A DNA stretch of 64,000 bases from an uncultured Eubacteriales bacterium (GTDB taxonomy: Bacteria > Bacillota > Clostridia > Oscillospirales > Ruminococcaceae), in the NCBI GenBank assembly GCA_900314975.1, contig OMXI01000003.1, positions 40,665-104,664 on the forward strand, read 5' to 3'. The translations under genes and the position numbers were made by a program. The notes under the pieces were generated by a model that saw only the letters and a list, made by a program, of their open reading frames with translations, was not told the origin of the DNA and searched no databases. Below, piece by piece: positions 51,100 to 60,777 of the stretch (the first letter of the stretch is position 1; the number at the start of each line of letters is the position of its first letter).

Positions 51100-51894
51100 A
51101 TGAAAAAATACTTTGCGGAATTCATCGGTACATTTACGCTGACAACGCTCGGCTGCGGTACTGCTATGCTGGTCGGCTGCAACGCTGATAACGGCTGCGG
51201 ATACATTCTTACAGCGCTGGCGTTCGGTCTTTCGATCGTGGCTATGGCATACTGTATCGGCAACATTTCGGGCTGCCACATCAACCCTGCGGTCTCGCTT
51301 GCTTTCCTTATCAGAGGAGAACTCAAGATTGCTGATTTCTGCGGATATGTTATCGCGCAGTGTCTGGGTGCATTTGCAGGCGGCGGTATTCTTTACGGTA
51401 TATTCGGTCTTGGACAGGTAACCGACAGAACGGGCGGCTACGGCACGAACGGTCTTGCGGGCGTTCACGGCAGCGTTGGCGCGGGTCTTATTGTTGAGTG
51501 TCTGCTGACATTCATATTTGTTCTCACAATTATGGGTGTTACATCAAAGAAGTTCAAGCACGGATCTTTCGGCGGACTGGTTATCGGTCTTTCGCTGACA
51601 TTTGTACACATCTTCGGCATCGGTCTTACAGGCACATCTGTAAACCCTGCAAGAAGCCTGGGTCCTGCTATCGTGGCAGCAATCGACGGAAATGACGCAC
51701 CTCTCGGTGATGTGTGGATATTCATTGTTGCTCCGCTCGTTGGTGCGGCACTTGCAGCTATTGTTTACACTCTGCTCGAGTCAGACAGCGCTGAAGCTGC
51801 TGATGATGACGACAAGCCTGTTGCTGCTTCGGCAAGCACACCTGCTAAAACAAACAACGGTGCAAGAAAGAACAGAAATAAAAACCGCAGATAA
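51100..51894 (+). CDS. Aquaporin (MIP family channel)
   Basis: This 265-residue channel has two NPA boxes (HINPAVS and SVNPARS) and six membrane segments. The second-box Arg follows NPA. It would pass water or small solutes. A Ser/Ala/Asp/Lys-rich C-terminal tail of about 35 residues is unusual in length. The start was chosen after the promoter; the longer frame from 50998 covers it. Confidence 0.9.
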   Translation: MKKYFAEFIGTFTLTTLGCGTAMLVGCNADNGCGYILTALAFGLSIVAMAYCIGNISGCHINPAVSLAFLIRGELKIADFCGYVIAQCLGAFAGGGILYGIFGLGQVTDRTGGYGTNGLAGVHGSVGAGLIVECLLTFIFVLTIMGVTSKKFKHGSFGGLVIGLSLTFVHIFGIGLTGTSVNPARSLGPAIVAAIDGNDAPLGDVWIFIVAPLVGAALAAIVYTLLESDSAEAADDDDKPVAASASTPAKTNNGARKNRNKNRR

Positions 51895-51911
51895 TTTTCT
51901 ATAACCAAAAG

Positions 51912-51938
51912 CTCCCGTTTTAAAGCGGGAGTTTTTTT
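51912..51938 (+). terminator. Terminator after the aquaporin gene
   Basis: Stem CTCCCG/CGGGAG extended by TTT/AAA, with seven T. Confidence 0.85.
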
Positions 51939-51942
51939 GCGC

Positions 51943-51971
51943 AAAAAAGACCTCTGAACAACAGAGGTCTT
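51943..51971 (-). terminator. Terminator after the unknown gene at 51977
   Basis: A 10-bp stem AAGACCTCTG/CAGAGGTCTT with U run in minus-strand sense. Confidence 0.85.
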
Positions 51972-51976
51972 TGATA

Positions 51977-52540
51977 TTACATTTCTCTTTTTATTCTGCC
52001 AAAGGTAACATCGCCCGCTTTATAACAGTTTGTGATATCTGTAAAGCTTGGCATATCAGACGAGAACTGCCCTACCGCGTCGTCCTCGTTTCTGCGGAAC
52101 TGTGCATAAACTCTCAATCTGCCAGCCTTGTTCTTTTCAATGAAAACAAACGCTTCACCGCAGGCTTCGTCAACAAGGAACTGCACTATCTCGTGATAGT
52201 CGCCGCTGCAGGAGATCTCCTCCGTCTGCTCCTCGTCATACTCTCTGTCCCTTGCACGAAAATACTCTCTGGACTGTTCAAACCTGCTTTGCGCACTCAT
52301 CAGCTTGAATACGCAGCGCTCGATATTTCTCGAAACGCTCATAGCAAAATGCATTCTCGGGTCGATAACTATTGCCGTGCTTTCAGGCTCACCTTCACTG
52401 ACCGCTGTGGTCTGGCTGATATCAGGACTGCCGTCCTGCGCCTTTTTTCTGCGGCTGAAAAGTATGCGTTTCTGATGCCTTTGTCTTTCGGCGTCGGTAT
52501 TGATCGCAAACAGCGAAGATACGAGTTCTCCCAGTCCCAT
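51977..52540 (-). CDS. Unknown soluble protein
   Basis: This 187-residue protein has an Arg/Lys-rich N-terminus and a charged helical middle followed by a short beta-rich part (HEIVQFLVDEACGEAFVFIEKNKAG). I recognise no family. It is a single gene with its own AAGGAGG site and terminator. Confidence 0.68.
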   Translation of the reverse strand: MGLGELVSSLFAINTDAERQRHQKRILFSRRKKAQDGSPDISQTTAVSEGEPESTAIVIDPRMHFAMSVSRNIERCVFKLMSAQSRFEQSREYFRARDREYDEEQTEEISCSGDYHEIVQFLVDEACGEAFVFIEKNKAGRLRVYAQFRRNEDDAVGQFSSDMPSFTDITNCYKAGDVTFGRIKREM

Positions 52541-52623
52541 ACGGTCTCCTCCTTACAAAAGGGTGATAAGTACATATAGTTTACAATACTTATTCCGATT
52601 TGTCAAGAGATTTTATAAATTAT

Positions 52624-54879
52624 TTACAAATTGCCCTGTACAAGAGGCTTTTTTGCTAATTTTTTAGGTTTTTCGGGACGTTTTCCTTTTGCGATCAGCT
52701 TCCAGCTTTGCTTATACTGTTCATACGCTTGTGCGAACTGCTCGGCTGTCGGCTCTATCGAACCGAAGCACGCACTCTGGAAAAGCTCTACAAGCAGGTC
52801 GATATTTCCGCCGAGCTGCTTAACATACTCCCCTATTGCCTCGGGGGTATAGCCGTCAAACTCTTTGGTGTGCGAACGGTTGAGCAGCTTGATGACACGC
52901 TGATAGAGTGTCAATGCTTTTCTGCCAAGCGGCTTTGAATGGTTTCTTATGCGGAAAATGCGCTCGTCTATACGGTCAAGCAGGATTATGAAGATAAGCA
53001 CAAAGGCTGCTCCCAAAAACAGCGCTGCTCTGCCAAGATACATTGCTACAGTTTTAATAGTACCTGATGCGTTTCCTCCTGTGCTGCTTCGTATTGCCAT
53101 ATACTCGGGCACTGTGGGGTCAAAGGTCATCCAGCCGACACCTGCTATAAAGCACTCAACAAAGGCATGGGCGTTGGTATCCTTGACTATCATCTGATTG
53201 GGAGAGTCGTGGTCTTTCTCGTATGCGGCAAAGCCCTCGACGTATCTTGTCGGAAGACCAAGACTTCTTGCCATAAGCGTCATAGCTGTGGCATAGCTGG
53301 TGCAGGAACCTCTTTTGCTGGTGAACAAAAAGTAGTCTATCGACTCATCGGGTGGGATATAATCCATATCGTAGGTATAGCCATTGGTTGCAAAATAGTT
53401 TACGATAGCGTTTGCTTTTTCGTAATCGTTGGAACAGTTGATGGTTATCTGCTGTGCAAGCTGCTTCATATCGTCTGAAATGGTGTAATAGTCATCAGAT
53501 GTATAGAAATACCTTATGTTTTCCATACTGCGATACTGCCTTGCCGTTATCACATCATTACTGCGCATATCTTTCAGCAGTTCATAGAATTGTGCGGTAT
53601 CAAACGGCATATTCTTTGCCTGCGTTTCCATCTGCTCGGTAATGGGATAATAGTAATATGTCAGATCACCGAGCTCGCTGTTATAGCTATACGGGTAGAC
53701 CTCTGAATGCGCACTGCGTCCCATACGGATAGTGTTGTCCGATGCACGCGGCTCAATGGTGAGAACTGCGGGGATATATGCAGGTCTGAACGACTCCTCG
53801 TAATACAGACTAACAGAACGCAGGTCATTCTCGGAGAGCGGTTTTGCTACGGCGTATTGATCAAATACAGTTTTGAACTGCGCATCGGCAGGGGTATATT
53901 TCTGCGCGGCGCTTATCATCATCGCGCGGTATGCCGTGTTTGACGCTGTGGGGTCGGTATTGCCGTTCAGCGTCTGCTGGTACTCGAGCAGGTCACGGTT
54001 GGACACCCATTTTTCACGTCTGAAAGTATCAAAGGTCTGTCTTCTCAGATAAAGGACACTTTCGCCCGAATCGGTAGATGCTCTGAAGATCGTTTCACCC
54101 GTAGCGCTTGCGCCGAATCTGTCCGAGGATTCCTCATTGAGTGATGAAAAGGCGTTCAGGTCGCTGTCGATACGGAAATCAAAAAAGTTGCGGTTGTTTT
54201 CAAGGTATGACTCGATCTGCGGCTTTGGCACGAACATAGTTATCATACCGACAAACGTTACAAACACAAGTGCGGTAATGATATACGAATAGTTGAACAC
54301 TGTATCGCGCTTGACATCGTCTGCGGTGAGCCTGCAATGGAAAACAAGCCCGAGGTACACTGTTACCATAAGCGTCATATCAAAGCCGTCAATGCTCAAG
54401 GAGCGCTTTCCGTAGATAATGAACGGCAAAAGCACTGCCAGCATCAGCCCCGATGCTCTGTATCTGATTATGGAAAAATAGTACACGACTGATGCAAGGA
54501 AAAAGCTGAAAAAGATGAATATGACCGCTTCGTACTCGCTTACCCTTGCAATATCTGTACCCGAAACGTAGAACCAGTTAATAAACAGCACACGCGAGCT
54601 ATTCCAGCCCGAGCTCATAAGCAAGCTGCAAACAAACACTATTGCCGCGCATAGAAGTAAAAATACTATTGCTCTGATTATCTTCTTTGGCTTTATTTTT
54701 TCGTAGATGAAAAACAGCATAGCCATAAAGACAACACTCAATGCCGTCATAGCTGCGGCACCTGTTGCAAAATATGTTTTTATGATTATCCGCATTACCG
54801 AGTAGCATAACAGCAGCGGAAGAAGGTAATTCAGCAGCGTTTTATAAATTGTCTGCTTATGCTTGATGATAAATTGCAT
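52624..54879 (-). CDS. Transglutaminase-like membrane protein
   Basis: This 751-residue protein has about seven membrane segments in its first 225 residues, an outer region with a transglutaminase-like domain (about 440-580) and one more membrane segment near 610, then a DUF4129-like tail. The catalytic triad is visible: Cys in RGSCTSYA, His in NAHAFVE and Asp in FDPT. Together with MoxR and DUF58 it forms a common conserved operon. It may cross-link or cut peptides at the surface. Confidence 0.87.
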   Translation of the reverse strand: MQFIIKHKQTIYKTLLNYLLPLLLCYSVMRIIIKTYFATGAAAMTALSVVFMAMLFFIYEKIKPKKIIRAIVFLLLCAAIVFVCSLLMSSGWNSSRVLFINWFYVSGTDIARVSEYEAVIFIFFSFFLASVVYYFSIIRYRASGLMLAVLLPFIIYGKRSLSIDGFDMTLMVTVYLGLVFHCRLTADDVKRDTVFNYSYIITALVFVTFVGMITMFVPKPQIESYLENNRNFFDFRIDSDLNAFSSLNEESSDRFGASATGETIFRASTDSGESVLYLRRQTFDTFRREKWVSNRDLLEYQQTLNGNTDPTASNTAYRAMMISAAQKYTPADAQFKTVFDQYAVAKPLSENDLRSVSLYYEESFRPAYIPAVLTIEPRASDNTIRMGRSAHSEVYPYSYNSELGDLTYYYYPITEQMETQAKNMPFDTAQFYELLKDMRSNDVITARQYRSMENIRYFYTSDDYYTISDDMKQLAQQITINCSNDYEKANAIVNYFATNGYTYDMDYIPPDESIDYFLFTSKRGSCTSYATAMTLMARSLGLPTRYVEGFAAYEKDHDSPNQMIVKDTNAHAFVECFIAGVGWMTFDPTVPEYMAIRSSTGGNASGTIKTVAMYLGRAALFLGAAFVLIFIILLDRIDERIFRIRNHSKPLGRKALTLYQRVIKLLNRSHTKEFDGYTPEAIGEYVKQLGGNIDLLVELFQSACFGSIEPTAEQFAQAYEQYKQSWKLIAKGKRPEKPKKLAKKPLVQGNL

Positions 54880-54899
54880 TTATTCCTCCGATAAAAATA

Positions 54900-56060
54900 T
54901 TACATTGCGACAAACTCGAAATCCTCGGTTATCTTCCACATATTCGTACTTATCTTGCTTATGCCGCTTTGCTCTGTGACAACGAGCGAACAGCCCTTGG
55001 ACTTGTAAAACGCCGATATCTCCTGCGGCATATTTGAGGTACAGCAGGTAAAGCAGATAACGGTATTGTCTGCCTCCATAACCGCCTCGTTTCTCGCCTG
55101 CATTGGAGTGGGTCGTATGCCTGCAAGCTCCTCCTGGAGATACAAAAGACCCTTTTCGTCGCTTACCTCTACTGTCTGCCAGGTGCCGAGGTAGTAAGTA
55201 TAGGTACTTTCATACCCTTGCAGCAAAAGCATTGAAAGCAGCGAAAGGCTCGCCTCGATTATCATATCGACATTTTTGTAGTACTGCCTGTCGGGTACTG
55301 TTACCAGCGGGTAGTCAAGAATAAAGCTCTGCGAGGACGAAAGCACCTTATCGTCAAGGCGCACCATAAGCTCGTCTCTTTTTGAGGACAGCTTCCAGTT
55401 GACTCTTTTCAGCGGGTCGCCCACCTCGTACTTTCTGTGCTCGTAGCCTGCAACGCCTGTAAGACCGATAGCTGACTCGTTGGACTCCTCCTCTTCCTCC
55501 TCGTAAGAGGCGGCATTTTCAGAGGTAGCTTTGAGCACGTCTGCCTGAACGCCCGCATCTCTAATCTGCGGCATAATGCGCACAGCTGAACGAATTGACT
55601 GTGTATCTGCGCTTGGCAGCTTAATAGCGACGATACCGAGGTAGTCGATAAGCCTTACATCTGAAAGCATGACCGTTGCCTCGCCGCAGAACTCGGTTTT
55701 AAGCGGTACGGTGATTATATCACCTGTTCGCCTTGCAGAAATGACCTTGAAGGTCTTTAAATGCTCTGTGGTGATGTTGGGTGTCATATCAAGCGTTATT
55801 TCTACATAAGATGTGGGTAGAAACGTTGATTTTGCTATGCTTATTTCAAGCTCGACATCCTCGCCCTTGTTGGCGATAGACGTTGACAGCTTTACGCTGA
55901 CGCTGACAGTCTTTTTAGACACAATAATAAGCACCAGCGAAAAAACGAGCGTAAGTCCCAGCAGTATAAGTATGAACAAGCCGCCCAGTCCGCTGACAAA
56001 GACACACAGCAAAACCGCAAGGGCAATGCACAATGCATAGTTGGCAAAATTTCTTAACAC
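54900..56060 (-). CDS. DUF58 domain protein
   Basis: This 386-residue protein has two N-terminal membrane segments and a DUF58 domain (DPLKRVNWKLSSKRDELMVR), a VWA-like fold. It starts with GTG after GGAGG. It is the middle gene of the MoxR-DUF58-transglutaminase operon, a set often linked with envelope or assembly tasks. Confidence 0.87.
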   Translation of the reverse strand: MLRNFANYALCIALAVLLCVFVSGLGGLFILILLGLTLVFSLVLIIVSKKTVSVSVKLSTSIANKGEDVELEISIAKSTFLPTSYVEITLDMTPNITTEHLKTFKVISARRTGDIITVPLKTEFCGEATVMLSDVRLIDYLGIVAIKLPSADTQSIRSAVRIMPQIRDAGVQADVLKATSENAASYEEEEEESNESAIGLTGVAGYEHRKYEVGDPLKRVNWKLSSKRDELMVRLDDKVLSSSQSFILDYPLVTVPDRQYYKNVDMIIEASLSLLSMLLLQGYESTYTYYLGTWQTVEVSDEKGLLYLQEELAGIRPTPMQARNEAVMEADNTVICFTCCTSNMPQEISAFYKSKGCSLVVTEQSGISKISTNMWKITEDFEFVAM

Positions 56061-56064
56061 GTTA

Positions 56065-57003
56065 TTACTGCGCCTCCACGGGTGATTGAACTGTCATTGA
56101 GATACCCTGCAAAGCCTGCTCGTTGGATTCAAACGCGCTCTTGCCCTTTGGCGAGAGTATCATTCTGTGTGCAAGCGTTTCTGACATTACCGCCTTAACG
56201 TCATCAGGAACGACATAGTTTCTGCCATTGACAAAAGCATATGCCTTTGATGTTCTCAAAAGTGCGATGCTTCCTCTGGGTGAAACGCCCAGCCGCACAT
56301 ACTGGCTGTTTCTTGTGGCGGTAACGATATCAAGGATATACTTTCTTACCGACGGCTTGACCTCGACCTTTTTTACCTCCTCGATAAGCTGTGAGATATC
56401 GTCTGTGGTCATAACGGGGGTAAGCGTTTTGGCTCTGTTTGAGCTATGCTCACCGTTTTCCATTATCAAAAGCTCGTCCTCAAATGCGGGATAGCCCATT
56501 GATATTTTCATTATAAATCTGTCCATCTGCGCTTCGGGCAGGTGGTATGTGCCGTAGGTCTCGACGGGGTTTTGTGTTGCAAGCGTCATAAACGGCTTTG
56601 GCAGGATATGTGTCTGTCCGTCGATAGAAATCTGATGCTCCTCCATTACCTCAAGCAAGCTGGACTGCGATTTCGGCGAGGCTCTGTTTATCTCGTCGGC
56701 AAGCAGGAAGTTGCACACTGCCGCACCCTCTTTGTATTCAAGCTCTCTTGTCACCTGATTGACCATTGAAAAGCCTACGATATCAGACGGCATGATGTCG
56801 GGGGTAAGCTGTATGCGGTTGAACTTTCCGTCAACACTTTTTGCAAGGGCGGAGATAAGCTGTGTTTTGCCAACGCCGGGCACGTCCTCGATAAGAACGT
56901 GTCCCTCGCAAAGCATTGCGGTGATTATCTTGGTTATAGGCTCGGTCTTGCCGACTATCACCTGCTCTATATTTTTGATAAGCTTTTCAACTCTGTTATC
57001 CAT
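56065..57003 (-). CDS. MoxR-type AAA+ ATPase
   Basis: This 312-residue ATPase has Walker A GVGKT, Walker B LADEINRASPKSQ and sensor motifs (TQNPVE), typical of MoxR. MoxR ATPases act as chaperones for assembling partner VWA-like proteins such as DUF58. It overlaps rlmD by 8 bases. Confidence 0.92.
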   Translation of the reverse strand: MDNRVEKLIKNIEQVIVGKTEPITKIITAMLCEGHVLIEDVPGVGKTQLISALAKSVDGKFNRIQLTPDIMPSDIVGFSMVNQVTRELEYKEGAAVCNFLLADEINRASPKSQSSLLEVMEEHQISIDGQTHILPKPFMTLATQNPVETYGTYHLPEAQMDRFIMKISMGYPAFEDELLIMENGEHSSNRAKTLTPVMTTDDISQLIEEVKKVEVKPSVRKYILDIVTATRNSQYVRLGVSPRGSIALLRTSKAYAFVNGRNYVVPDDVKAVMSETLAHRMILSPKGKSAFESNEQALQGISMTVQSPVEAQ

Positions 57004-58189
57004 TAGTATTCTCCTTTACTTTTTTCTTGAGCAGCACCACGGTCTCAATGCCCGTAGTGTGCGGGAACATATCAATCGGCTGGATAAGCTGTGCTTTATA
57101 GCCGCATTTTACAAACAGTTTCAAGTCCCTTTCAAGCGTTTCTATCTTGCAGGAAACGTATACCACGCTCTTTGGTGCGATCGACGAAACGGCGCTGATA
57201 AACTGCTCTGACGAGCCTGCGCGCGGCGGGTCCATTATAACGGTATCAAACCTTTCGCCCTTGAACGCCGATTCACAGATAAACTGCGTGGCATCGGCAT
57301 TAACAAAGCGGATATTTCCGAGCTTGTTCAGCCGTGCGTTTGCTATTGCATCTTTTACAGCACTCTTGTTGCTCTCGACACCTATCACCTGCGCGCCCTG
57401 CTTTGCGCAGACCATACCTATCGTGCCGACTCCGCAGTAAGCGTCAAGCACCTTTGTGCCTTCGCCGATATCTGCGGCTTTGACGGCGGTATCGTACAGT
57501 TTCTGCGTCTGCACGGGATTGACCTGATAAAATGACGCGGGCGAGATAAGAAACCTGCAAGTGCAAAGCTCGTCAACTATCTTGCCGCTGCCGTAGAGGA
57601 TATTGTTTCTGTCGCCCAGGGTAAGCGGTAAGGGGTCGTCGCAGATGTTCTGAACGATTGTTGTGATGTTCGGGCACTTTTCAATAAGCGCCTTGACGAA
57701 ATAATTCTTTGACGGGAAAATCGCGCCCTTTGTAACGATAACGAGCATTATCTGCCCTGTCTGCTTTGCCGTTCTTATCAGCGTGTGACGAAATATACCT
57801 CTGCCTGTGCGCTCGTCATACGGCAATATCTTGAAGGACAAAAACAGCTTTTTCAGCTCGCCGACAATTTTCTGTGCGGCAGTGTCCTCCAAAAAGCAGT
57901 CCTCAACTGCTGTGAGCGAACGCGAAGATGACTGGAACACGCCCGATATAAGTCTGCCCGACTGAACGCGCCTGTAAACAGTCTGCACCTTGTTGCGATA
58001 GTTGTAGGGGCTTTGCATTGGGATGATCTGCTCTACTTTGCAAAACCGCGAAAGCATACGCTGCGCTTTGGACATTTTCCATTCAAGCTGGTCTTTATAC
58101 GGCATATCCAGCTGGCAGCCTCCGCAGCGTTTAAAGCAGCTGCATTTGCGCTCACCCGTGGAAGTATTATGCTTTGTGTGTTTTACCAT
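56996..58189 (-). CDS. 23S rRNA (uracil-C5)-methyltransferase, RlmD/RlmCD family
   Basis: This 397-residue enzyme has an N-terminal iron-sulfur motif CSCFKRCGGCQ, SAM motif VLDAYCGVGTIG, VIMDPPRAG and a nucleophilic Cys in YVSCK. It makes 5-methyluridine in 23S rRNA. It is the first gene of the operon with MoxR, DUF58 and transglutaminase. The exact position (747 or 1939) cannot be read by eye. Confidence 0.9.
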   Translation of the reverse strand: MVKHTKHNTSTGERKCSCFKRCGGCQLDMPYKDQLEWKMSKAQRMLSRFCKVEQIIPMQSPYNYRNKVQTVYRRVQSGRLISGVFQSSSRSLTAVEDCFLEDTAAQKIVGELKKLFLSFKILPYDERTGRGIFRHTLIRTAKQTGQIMLVIVTKGAIFPSKNYFVKALIEKCPNITTIVQNICDDPLPLTLGDRNNILYGSGKIVDELCTCRFLISPASFYQVNPVQTQKLYDTAVKAADIGEGTKVLDAYCGVGTIGMVCAKQGAQVIGVESNKSAVKDAIANARLNKLGNIRFVNADATQFICESAFKGERFDTVIMDPPRAGSSEQFISAVSSIAPKSVVYVSCKIETLERDLKLFVKCGYKAQLIQPIDMFPHTTGIETVVLLKKKVKENTNG

Positions 58190-58221
58190 TGTGTTTCCTC
58201 ACAATTAATTTTTATCATTTA

Positions 58222-58250
58222 ATTATACCATTTTTACAGGTCAATGTCAA
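58222..58250 (-). promoter_or_regulatory. Perfect SigA promoter for rlmD-MoxR-DUF58-transglutaminase
   Basis: TTGACA (58245-58250), 17 bases, TATAAT (58222-58227) in minus-strand sense. Confidence 0.85.
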
Positions 58251-58309
58251 TAAAACCGACTGTAATCAGCACAAAAACAGTTACATATGCCGAAAAGCGA
58301 AAAAAATTG

Positions 58310-58338
58310 TTGATTTTTTGCACTTTGCGTGATATAAT
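58310..58338 (+). promoter_or_regulatory. Promoter for the CapA-like gene
   Basis: TTGATT (58310-58315), 17 bases, TATAAT (58333-58338), divergent from the rlmD promoter. Confidence 0.68.
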
Positions 58339-58391
58339 ATAAGGGTATTTGTATGAACATTTTAAGGTAAGGACAGGGAGGACAAGGTAAA

Positions 58392-59693
58392 ATGAACAGG
58401 TTCAGGAAAAAGCTGGCTGCGGTTTTCTGCGCGGCGGTGATCAGCATAACTGCTGTCGGCTGCGGAACGGAAATCTATGACGGACCGCTGAAGAAATCAG
58501 ATAACAGCACATATTCGTCAATCGTCACCAGCGATACAAGTTCAAAGGCAGATGAAAGCAGCAAGGGCGAAACTACACAGCCTGTGCAATCACAGCCTGA
58601 CAGCTCGGCACCCGATTCATCTTCGCAGCCTGTAAGCAGCGAGCCTTCCTACAAGGTATCGCTTGTGTGCGTGGGTGACAATCTTATTCACGACAATATT
58701 TATATCGAGGCTGAAAAGAAAAGCGGTCAGAAGGGCAAATACAATTTTGATGACGCTTACAAGCCTATCGAAAGCTACATCAAGGGCAACGACCTTGCTA
58801 TCATCAATCAGGAGACCATCGTAACGGACACTGTTCCGCCTGAATCGTTCCCGACCTTTGCGACACCGAAGGCTGTTGCAGACAAGGTCAAGAGTCTTGG
58901 CTTCAACGCGGTATCTATGTGCAACAACCACGTTCTCGACCAGGGTGACGCGGCAATACAGGATTCTATCAAGTACTGGGACAGCCTCGGTATGCTGCAC
59001 TACGGCGTATACGCTGACCAGGCTGACTGCGACAACATCAAGACAAAGGAGATAAACGGCATCAAGTTTGCGTTTGTGGGCTATATGGAGCATACCAACG
59101 GTCTTTCGCTGCCCGCAGGCTCAAGCGCTACATACATTACTCTTTCGCAGGAGGACAAGGTAAAGGCACAGATACAAAAGGCTGACAAGATGGCTGATGT
59201 AGTTGTGGTTTCCTGCCACTACGGCACGGAGATAATGAACGAGCTTAACACGCAGCAGAAAACTATCACACCAAAGCTGGTCGAATGGGGTGCAGATATT
59301 ATAATCGGCACACAGGCTCACGCATTAAGCACAAGCGAGTATATTGACAAGCCCGACGGCACAAAGGCATTTGTTTTCTACGGGCTGGGAAACTTCCTCA
59401 ACACAATGTACGACAAGAACTCGGTCATCGGTCTTATGGGCAAGCTGAACGTCATAAAGAACAAGGACACAGGAAAGATATCACTTGAAAATGTTAAGTG
59501 CATACCTGTTATATCGCACTTTGAAGCTGATTCATATGACAGCGACTGGTACAACTGCACTATCTACCCATACGCAAAGTACACGGACGAGCTTTTCGCA
59601 AAGCACTATGTAAAGGCTGACGGCTTCAACAGAGCGTATGTTGACGAAATACTTTCAAAGTTTGTACCGAAAGAATTTTTGAGCATTGAATAA
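58392..59693 (+). CDS. CapA-family (poly-gamma-glutamate synthesis type) lipoprotein
   Basis: This 433-residue exported lipoprotein has lipobox AVGC (Cys24), a Ser/Asp-rich linker and a CapA-type metallophosphatase-like domain: CVGDNLIHD, INQETI, FNAVSMCNNHVLDQG and HYGTEI. Some members help make poly-gamma-glutamate; no capBC genes are here, so the role is unclear. Confidence 0.87.
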   Translation: MNRFRKKLAAVFCAAVISITAVGCGTEIYDGPLKKSDNSTYSSIVTSDTSSKADESSKGETTQPVQSQPDSSAPDSSSQPVSSEPSYKVSLVCVGDNLIHDNIYIEAEKKSGQKGKYNFDDAYKPIESYIKGNDLAIINQETIVTDTVPPESFPTFATPKAVADKVKSLGFNAVSMCNNHVLDQGDAAIQDSIKYWDSLGMLHYGVYADQADCDNIKTKEINGIKFAFVGYMEHTNGLSLPAGSSATYITLSQEDKVKAQIQKADKMADVVVVSCHYGTEIMNELNTQQKTITPKLVEWGADIIIGTQAHALSTSEYIDKPDGTKAFVFYGLGNFLNTMYDKNSVIGLMGKLNVIKNKDTGKISLENVKCIPVISHFEADSYDSDWYNCTIYPYAKYTDELFAKHYVKADGFNRAYVDEILSKFVPKEFLSIE

Positions 59694-59703
59694 ACTTTAC
59701 AAT

Positions 59704-59738
59704 GAGCTTTTCGCAAAGGCGAAAGGCTCTTGTTATTA
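59704..59738 (+). terminator. Terminator after the CapA-like gene
   Basis: Stem GAGCTTTTCGC/GCGAAAGGCTC with a T-rich tail. Confidence 0.75.
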
Positions 59739-59751
59739 GGAGGCGCAGGGC

Positions 59752-60639
59752 GTGGAGAGGCAGAAAAACGAGCCGAGGTCTTTTATAATGCTGATAGGCG
59801 CGATGTTCATATACGGAACTATCGGCGTTTTCAGAAGATACATACCCATTTCGTCGGCTGCTCTGGCGCTTTTTCGCGGCATAATCGGCAGCCTGCTTTT
59901 GCTGGGAATAAAGCTGGTATCCAGAAAAAGCGTTTTGCCAAAGGCTGATAAAAGAACGCTTTTGCTGCTGGTGATATCGGGCGGACTTATCGGGTTCAAC
60001 TGGATATTTCTGTTTGAAAGCTACAACTACACCACTGTAGCGACTGCAACGCTTTGCTACTATCTTGAGCCGTCGATAGTCATGCTGCTCTCCCCTGTTT
60101 TTTTCAAGGAAAAGCTGACGGTCAAAAAGCTGATTTGCGTTATTGCGGCATTTGTCGGTATGATACTCGTTTCGGGAGTTATACAGACAGGCATACCGGG
60201 CATAAAAGAAATCAAGGGCATACTGTTCGGCATAGCGGCGGCAGCGATATACTCCGCTGTGGTGATACTAAACAAAAAGCTGCCAAAGATAGAGCCGCTG
60301 TCAAAGACGCTGGTGCAGCTTATCAGCGCATCTGTCGTGATACTCCCCTACGTTTTTATTTCGCAGGGATTTTCGGGACTGCCCACCGATGCGCGCTCGT
60401 TAGTGCTTATCGCGGTAGTCGGCGTGGTGCATACAGGTATTGCCTACGCGCTGTATTTTGGCTCAATGAACGGGCTGAACACGCAGACGGTAGCAATTTT
60501 CAGCTACGTTGACCCCGTAACTGCGCTGTTTCTTTCGCTGTTTGTGCTGCACGAAAAGGTCACGGTACTGGGTATTGTCGGCGCTGTGCTGATGATAGGC
60601 TCGGCAATCGTGAGCGTTACAGGCAAAGAGCAAGAGTGA
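59752..60639 (+). CDS. EamA-family (DMT) transporter
   Basis: This 295-residue protein has ten membrane segments in two EamA repeats (residues about 12-140 and 150-290). Substrate unknown; the family moves metabolites, amino acids or drugs. It starts with GTG, 8 bases after AGGAGG. Confidence 0.85.
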   Translation: MERQKNEPRSFIMLIGAMFIYGTIGVFRRYIPISSAALALFRGIIGSLLLLGIKLVSRKSVLPKADKRTLLLLVISGGLIGFNWIFLFESYNYTTVATATLCYYLEPSIVMLLSPVFFKEKLTVKKLICVIAAFVGMILVSGVIQTGIPGIKEIKGILFGIAAAAIYSAVVILNKKLPKIEPLSKTLVQLISASVVILPYVFISQGFSGLPTDARSLVLIAVVGVVHTGIAYALYFGSMNGLNTQTVAIFSYVDPVTALFLSLFVLHEKVTVLGIVGAVLMIGSAIVSVTGKEQE

Positions 60640-60729
60640 GCGCATTATTCTCTATTGTCATTATAGCACACATTGTGCCGAATTACAAATACCTATGACA
60701 AATAGCTCGCTATACATTTTGAGAATAAC

Positions 60730-60762
60730 AAAAAAGGACTGCCGATTTTTTTTGCAGTCCTT
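60730..60762 (-). terminator. Terminator after the GGDEF-EAL gene
   Basis: A 9-bp stem AAGGACTGC/GCAGTCCTT with U run in minus-strand sense. Confidence 0.87.
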
Positions 60763-60777
60763 AAATTATGCTGTTGG